A stretch of DNA of 10,193 bases, from the NCBI GenBank assembly GCA_019246385.1, contig JAFAQP010000092.1, positions 1 to 10,193 on the forward strand, in the 5' to 3' direction. A model generated the notes under the pieces. That model made no database searches, was not told the origin of the DNA, and saw only the letters and a program-made list of their open reading frames with translations. How positions within the stretch are numbered: the stretch's first letter is position 1; every line of letters starts with the position of its first letter. The stretch comes from Patescibacteria group bacterium. GTDB taxonomy: Bacteria; Patescibacteriota; Minisyncoccia; Phycocordibacterales; Phycocordibacteraceae. A program made the position numbers and the translations under genes. Below are positions 7,801-10,193 of this stretch, piece by piece.

Positions 7801-8626
7801 TTTGGACCGTACCGTCTCCTTGCAGTCTGAAAGTGAAGGGAGGAACGCTCGAAAGCTTGTTTCCGTTCGCATCGTCCGCTTCTTTGATTATCTGGATGCA
7901 GCCTTTGGGCGGAGGGACCTGCTGGTTCTTGAAATTTATCGTGACGCAACGGTTGGAGTGGACGACTATATCTCCAGACGCTGGCTGGCTCGAAAGAAGG
8001 GTCCAGCCGCTTCCAGGATTGAGTTCGGACACATGGTGCGTGCCGACATCGACATCATCAAACTCAGCCGTTCCGCCGGTGTCGTTTTGTGCAGTCGCTC
8101 CTCCATCAAGCTGGAATGTAAATGTAGGGACATTGGTGATACGGTTGCCTGCAGAATCGAAAGCTTCTTTGACGACGATTATGCAGCCCGGAGTCGGACC
8201 GCCTCCTCCGCCGCCGCCTCCGCCGCCTCCGCCGCCTCCGCAGGCTGTACCGCAACCTCCGCCGCCGCCGCCGCAGTCTGTACCGCAACCTCCGCCTCCG
8301 CCGCCGCAGTCTGTACCGCAACCGCCCCCTCCGCCACCACCGCAATCATCGGCGTAAGCGCTTATGCTCATTGAAGAAAGCGAGGAAAGGGATTTAAGGC
8401 CTGCGGAAACTAGTGAATGTGAGCTTACCGCAGTAGCCAAAAAACCCCTCGTGTTTGCATTGTTGTTATAGAGAAACTCCGGTGGACAATCTTCACCGTG
8501 GACGGCTATAGCCGAGGAATGGAAAGCTGATATTGCTTCATCGACACCCACCCACGCGCTTACTATCCAAATAGCCATAACTGGCAGGAGGGCGAGCGTA
8601 ATTTTTATTTTCGTATTGAAATTCAT
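4808..8626 (-). CDS. Large sortase-type surface protein: SpaA/Cna-B repeats, Ig-like repeats, IPYTG, membrane helix, long cytosolic tail
   Basis: This is a predicted exported, cell-surface stalk of 1272 aa, probably adhesive. I start at the ATG at 8626, which yields a signal peptide (K6, K8, then ITLALLPVMAIWIVSAWVG); a TTG 48 bp further upstream would overlap the sortase gene. Domain order: signal 1-40; Gly/Cys hinge 93-145; five SpaA/Cna-B-like repeats starting at G147, G242, G340, G446 and G543; three Ig-like repeats (conserved TLTWTSQNAT, TTTYT) with first Cys at 643, 729 and 810; Gly/Cys spacer; IPYTG at 924-928; hydrophobic helix 934-955; then about 317 residues. Each SpaA repeat keeps the Lys (I-I-K-E), Glu (H-x-V-x-E) and Asn (F-K-N-Q-Q) expected for an internal isopeptide bond. 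The tail is an Ala/Pro/Ser-rich linker joining two helical segments and resembles nothing I can name. Sortase substrates normally end soon after the helix. The adjacent sortase is the likely partner. The ligand is unknown. Confidence 0.88.
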   Translation of the reverse strand: MNFNTKIKITLALLPVMAIWIVSAWVGVDEAISAFHSSAIAVHGEDCPPEFLYNNNANTRGFLATAVSSHSLVSAGLKSLSSLSSMSISAYADDCGGGGGGGCGTDCGGGGGGCGTDCGGGGGGCGTACGGGGGGGGGGGGGGPTPGCIIVVKEAFDSAGNRITNVPTFTFQLDGGATAQNDTGGTAEFDDVDVGTHHVSELNPGSGWTLLSSQPASGDIVVHSNRCVTINFKNQQVPPPKGCIQIIKEADDANGNKLSSVPPFTFRLQGDGTVQNDTSGNAFFQNLTPGNYHVSEDDPGASWHLVSVSPSDGNVTVNGGSDCAKIYFKNQQVPPPPQKGCIQIIKETYDARGNKITPVAPFTFRLDGNQTVQNDPNGIAFFTNLSLGNHQVDEVDPGSGWKLVSEDPSSGTVAVGPTQPADSSNPGGCAKIYFKNKQVPPPPQKGCIEVTKVTLDPSGAKLSTVAQFTFKLDGSVTTQNDSTGEAQFNDVDPGGHHVEEIQGGQNWKLLSVTPTNGDINVQAGRDCAHVTFVNQQVVPPNKGCIQILKETFDPNANKLSTVAQFTFTLDDGQTVKNDANGDALFDNVSPGTHTVTEVDAGPTWKLLSVTPTNGQVVVTAGKQCAGVVFKNQQVIPPPKAPVCEATATLSTIQSGQSTQIMWTAMNATAIVFDHGIGTTTITTSPANGSFNVSPTTTTTYSAIVYGAGGTSANCATTIVVNPPPNSPVCTLSASPTSFTAAGTTTLTWTSQNATSAVIDHGIGSVTPVGGGSVSAAVTANTTYTLTVTGPGGTAQCSAAVSLTIPNAPVCTLSITPGSITTGNSATLTWTSQNTVSGHIDNNVGTTTPVSGGSVTVFPPSSTTYTGTFLGTNGQTVICQVPITVQTGGGGCSGSCGGGGYNQPTVTLLPQPTEQPLAFVSLSQIPYTGFEAGPALTMIFWLAVALLSAMAAYFITGRGGLRPILAYILGGVMGIPLAEENKYRHMSEYGRNYPVDERTAVLSAPAPITTPPSMPVMPASARSYASGSASPVAYGAPVPVVPVQNPTYAVSASEPTPLPDIAAVIESRAHAAGVLMSPEAVSLAVSLSPNRAEALRMFGDVLNDAVRMLPREDGWIMLTADRLKELNTRKAAPTSSVPPSPASISPSAAAYTGTPAASAPAALIDENAAAQFAGAIVSGDRDSAFSIIRSLEHDGVSPTALMTATASVFDKLYRARRDQRTAPDRALAEKAAQVSDDKLGQLVAVFAHSLDHVYASPFTGVKLALAQAFEILG
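5975..6712 (-). repeat. Three Ig-like repeats in the surface protein
   Basis: These are three tandem units of about 81-86 aa, each beginning PVC and containing a W-T-(S/A)-(Q/M)-N strand, a G-I-G or N-V-G turn followed by T-T/V-T, a TTTYT or NTTYT strand, and a second Cys near the end. The paired cysteines suggest one disulfide per unit. Units two and three are the most alike. They form the membrane-proximal part of the stalk. Confidence 0.75.
6722..8188 (-). repeat. Five SpaA/Cna-B-like tandem repeats in the surface protein
   Basis: Units of 285-318 nt begin at minus-strand positions 8188, 7903, 7609, 7291 and 7000. Each starts G-C-I, has F-T-F-x-L, a Q-N-D or K-N-D turn, an H-x-V-x-E strand, a W-x-L-(L/V)-S strand and a closing F-K-N-Q-Q-V-P-P-P linker (F-V-N in unit four). 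Unit three carries an extra loop of about ten residues rich in P, S and N. DNA between units is visibly similar, especially across the linker, which suggests duplication within the gene. Confidence 0.85.
8198..8350 (-). repeat. 33-nt tandem repeat encoding a Gly/Cys hinge
   Basis: The motif C-G-T-D-C followed by six glycines recurs with an exact 33-nt period; corresponding plus-strand positions are 8246, 8279 and 8312. It is followed by an uninterrupted run of about 14 glycines. The coding strand is rich in GGC/GGA codons. The product is a flexible polyglycine segment with regularly spaced cysteines between the N-terminal region and the first SpaA repeat. Confidence 0.85.
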
Positions 8627-8648
8627 GTGGGTGATAAATGTATATAAC

Positions 8649-9380
8649 TTAGGAAGCTGGGTTTGCGGAAACAAAGTCCGCCGTCACGACGTACCGATCG
8701 GTCTTTTTTCCGAACACATCGCAGGTGCTGAGGATGAGCGTGCGTTCGCCGCTGCCCAGCTCTATTTGGGCGTCGTCGGCGTTCACATGCTCTACAGTTT
8801 TCACGCGGTAATGATACTGGCCGGTTTCTGAAGAAACGATGATTTCATCGCCTGCTTTCAGGTTCTGTATCCCATTGAAAGCTTTGAATGCCTTGTTATG
8901 GACGATCGGAAGGTAGCTTTGATGGGCGAAGATGTACACCCGGGCATTCTCTCCGAGAAGTCCAGACTCCGGGTATCTGACCGCTCCCTTCAGGAGGAAG
9001 TTGTTGAGAACAGTATTGTCAATGCTGCTCGGGTTCTCAACTGGCGTATCGATGCCTACGGAAGGCGCTTCTATCCGGACTGGAACTTCCATAGAAGCCC
9101 CAGAGGAAGAAACGGAGGAAGAAACGATAGGCTGCGCTCTTCCCGTTGTTGCCGCAAGCGCTTGCCGGGTTCCCGATCCATTAACGACGTCCGAACTTGC
9201 GAAGCTCGTCGTGACATTCCCGGTCGTGTCTATGTTTGCGGCATTTTTTGGTGCTTCAGGTACGAAATCGACACCGAAAAGAATCGTCGCAAAAAGAAAG
9301 AACACGACAAGAAACACGAGAAGGAACTCCCATGGTCTGAAGCCGGTATTTTTATCGCGTGTATTTTGGTCTCCATCCAT
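8649..9380 (-). CDS. Sortase, membrane-anchored transpeptidase
   Basis: This is a cysteine transpeptidase that would cleave a sorting motif in exported proteins outside the membrane and transfer the product to an acceptor; its class is not assigned. The 243-aa protein has a short cytosolic N-terminus, one hydrophobic helix (WEFLLVFLVVFFLFATILF, about 17-35), a Ser/Ala/Thr-rich linker to about residue 98, and a C-terminal sortase barrel. Catalytic residues are visible: H153 in IFAHQS, C220 in LSTCD and R229 in DRYVV, in the order and spacing expected for the family. VRIEAPSVGIDTPVE is the typical start of the barrel. It is the first gene behind the TTGACA promoter at 9438-9466. It ends 22 bp before the ATG of the IPYTG surface protein, so that protein is the obvious substrate. 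No Shine-Dalgarno is seen before the ATG. Confidence 0.94.
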   Translation of the reverse strand: MDGDQNTRDKNTGFRPWEFLLVFLVVFFLFATILFGVDFVPEAPKNAANIDTTGNVTTSFASSDVVNGSGTRQALAATTGRAQPIVSSSVSSSGASMEVPVRIEAPSVGIDTPVENPSSIDNTVLNNFLLKGAVRYPESGLLGENARVYIFAHQSYLPIVHNKAFKAFNGIQNLKAGDEIIVSSETGQYHYRVKTVEHVNADDAQIELGSGERTLILSTCDVFGKKTDRYVVTADFVSANPAS

Positions 9381-9401
9381 ACTTCAAAGAATTGACCGTG
9401 C

Positions 9402-9430
9402 GAAACTGATGGAAAGCTCCGCGCAGTTTC
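9402..9430 (-). promoter_or_regulatory. Hairpin at the 5' end of the sortase transcript
   Basis: Perfect 7-bp arms GAAACTG / CAGTTTC (9402-9408 with 9424-9430) enclose a 15-nt loop that itself contains GGA/TCC. It lies right at the predicted transcription start, 21 bp before the sortase ATG. There is no U-tract, so it is not a terminator. It may stabilise the 5' end or be a protein-binding site. The structure is visible; the role is unknown. Confidence 0.4.
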
Positions 9431-9450
9431 CGTGATTAGCTTACATCACG
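9431..9450. promoter_or_regulatory. Palindrome overlapping the sortase promoter -10 (candidate operator)
   Basis: CGTGATTAGCTTACATCACG has perfect 6-bp arms (CGTGAT / ATCACG) separated by 8 bp, and it spans the -10 box and probable start site. Such placement suits a repressor operator. The half-site spacing does not match the CRP consensus (TGTGA-N6-TCACA), and no regulator gene is present in the window. Confidence 0.4.
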
Positions 9451-9466
9451 AATTCCAATTTGTCAA
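9438..9466 (-). promoter_or_regulatory. Promoter of the sortase-surface protein operon
   Basis: Reading the minus strand, a perfect TTGACA (9466-9461) is followed by a 17-bp spacer and TAAGCT (9443-9438, three of six matching TATAAT). The start would be near 9431, giving an untranslated leader of about 50 nt before the sortase ATG at 9380. The -35 begins directly after the stop codon of the upstream 157-aa gene. Confidence 0.6.
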
Positions 9467-9467
9467 G

Positions 9468-9941
9468 TTACGGTTTTTCAGTGCCAATATTTACCGGTAT
9501 GTCATACGGAACGGGAGTGCTGCCTTTCGAAGGTCCTTTGTCGGGTTCAAGACTGCCGAGATCTGTCGGCATATTTTCTTCTAAGACGAAAGAACCATTC
9601 CCTCCTAAGCGAGACGGACGATGATGCGTGCGATGATGTTTTGTCATAGCGTCATTCGCGCGGATGTAGTGCTGTATTTCAGCAAAGGAAATAAACTGAG
9701 GCGTTTGCTTTGACACATGGACATGAGAAGATCGAGCGACCGAATTATGCGAGACCGCTGAGTCAGGCGAATGAATACTTTCAAAGATGGCATGTCCGGC
9801 TGCTCCTACCGCTGTTCCAAAAAGGCCTGCAGCGGCCGCTAAAACCATATATCGTCTGCGAATTCGATCGGCGACTTTATCTATATGTCGCCTATTCCTT
9901 TCATTGCGCGTCATTCCTTTCGGTTCGAAGTTTTGTCTCAT
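9468..9941 (-). CDS. Predicted single-pass membrane protein of unknown function (157 aa)
   Basis: I do not recognise this protein. It has a strongly basic N-terminus (RNERNRRHIDKVADRIRRRY), one hydrophobic helix (MVLAAAAGLFGTAVGAAGHAIF, about 32-53) and a C-terminal region of about 100 residues. By the positive-inside rule that region should be outside the cell. It includes a His-rich patch (KHHRTHHRPSR) and ends in a Pro/Gly-rich tail (PVPYDIPVNIG). The ATG at 9941 lies 7 bp after the stop of the upstream membrane-protein gene, so the two are probably co-transcribed. An AAGGA lies 13 nt before the ATG, rather far for a ribosome binding site. A second ATG at 9914 is possible but has no better spacing. 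It shares the strand and envelope theme of the sortase locus, but a separate promoter follows it. Confidence 0.75.
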   Translation of the reverse strand: MRQNFEPKGMTRNERNRRHIDKVADRIRRRYMVLAAAAGLFGTAVGAAGHAIFESIHSPDSAVSHNSVARSSHVHVSKQTPQFISFAEIQHYIRANDAMTKHHRTHHRPSRLGGNGSFVLEENMPTDLGSLEPDKGPSKGSTPVPYDIPVNIGTEKP

Positions 9942-9948
9942 GATTTTT

Positions 9949-10193
9949 TTATATTCCTTGATTCAAGCTGGTATATATCGCTGAAGCCGCCACTCCCATA
10001 ATTCCCGGTTTTTGTCCTTCCTGTCTTTGACTTTCATACATTCTGTCCGTCGCGTGCATTCTTTCTATTATTTGTGTCTCCGTAGGACGCTGCAGCTGCG
10101 GTACGAATAATATTAAAGCAATGCTGAGGGCGGTGGCTGTGCTTATGCCTACTATTTCTCCGTCGGATAACTTTCCCCCCTCGGGCTTCTGCA
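9949..10193 (-). CDS. C-terminal part of an unrecognised membrane protein (5' end outside window)
   Basis: The minus strand is open from the right edge (first full codon at 10191) to a TAA at 9951-9949, giving 80 residues. A hydrophobic helix (IVGISTATALSIALILFVPQL, about 13-33) is preceded by KPEGGKLSDGE. It is followed by a mostly polar, helical segment (ETQIIERMHATDRMYESQRQ) and a short end, GVAASAIYTSLNQGI. Coding is supported by the uninterrupted frame, sensible residue composition and the 7-bp gap to the next gene, whose weak AAGGA overlaps this gene's last codons. No family is recognised. The start and total length cannot be seen. Confidence 0.65.
   Translation of the reverse strand, partial: QKPEGGKLSDGEIVGISTATALSIALILFVPQLQRPTETQIIERMHATDRMYESQRQEGQKPGIMGVAASAIYTSLNQGI

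Noticed and set aside
4998..8374. Several long plus-strand open frames opposite the surface-protein gene (for example 6605-7399, 7715-8374 and 7785-8357, the last Pro-rich).
   Set aside because: They are antisense shadows of the repeat-containing minus-strand gene. The Pro-rich one is the complement of the polyglycine hinge. None has protein-like domain structure, while the minus frame has a signal peptide, repeats and a sorting motif.
8627..8660. A separate promoter (TATATA-like) just before the surface-protein start.
   Set aside because: No -35 lies at acceptable spacing, and the 22-bp gap to the sortase fits co-transcription.
8627..8674. A TTG start for the surface protein 48 bp upstream of the chosen ATG.
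   Set aside because: It would overlap the end of the sortase gene and put 16 mostly uncharged residues before a well-formed signal peptide that begins at the ATG at 8626.

Overview
The window looks like a chromosomal segment of a Candidate Phyla Radiation (Patescibacteria, probably Parcubacteria-type) bacterium. The assignment is an inference. It rests on a threonyl-tRNA synthetase with no TGS domain, the near absence of Shine-Dalgarno motifs, and a large sortase-type surface protein carrying an IPYTGFEAGP-type motif. No rRNA, tRNA, CRISPR array, insertion sequence or phage gene was seen.

Plus strand, 1-4524: the 3' part of dnaE (replicative DNA polymerase III alpha; its PHP domain lies off the left edge), then a 225-bp intergenic region, then thrS. 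The intergenic region holds a promoter, a 13-codon Thr-rich leader ORF (MNTILTTTAIRLR), mutually exclusive RNA pairings and an intrinsic terminator immediately before thrS. This is the layout of a ribosome-dependent transcription attenuator and is the most interesting regulatory signal here.

Minus strand, 4526-10193, read right to left: the C-terminus of an unrecognised membrane protein; a tightly linked 157-aa single-pass membrane protein; a promoter with a perfect TTGACA -35 box and an overlapping 20-bp palindrome; a class-unassigned sortase; and a 1272-aa surface protein 22 bp downstream. The surface protein has a signal peptide, a Gly/Cys hinge, five SpaA/Cna-B-like repeats, three Ig-like repeats, an IPYTG motif, a membrane helix and an unusually long (about 317-residue) tail predicted to be cytosolic. 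A small basic ORF lies between this gene and thrS and converges on thrS with a 1-bp gap. A branched GC-rich palindrome there may act as a shared terminator.

The sortase and surface protein probably form an export-and-anchoring pair: the sortase would process or attach the multi-domain stalk at IPYTG. The dnaE-thrS side is housekeeping, with thrS apparently tuned to threonyl-tRNA charging.
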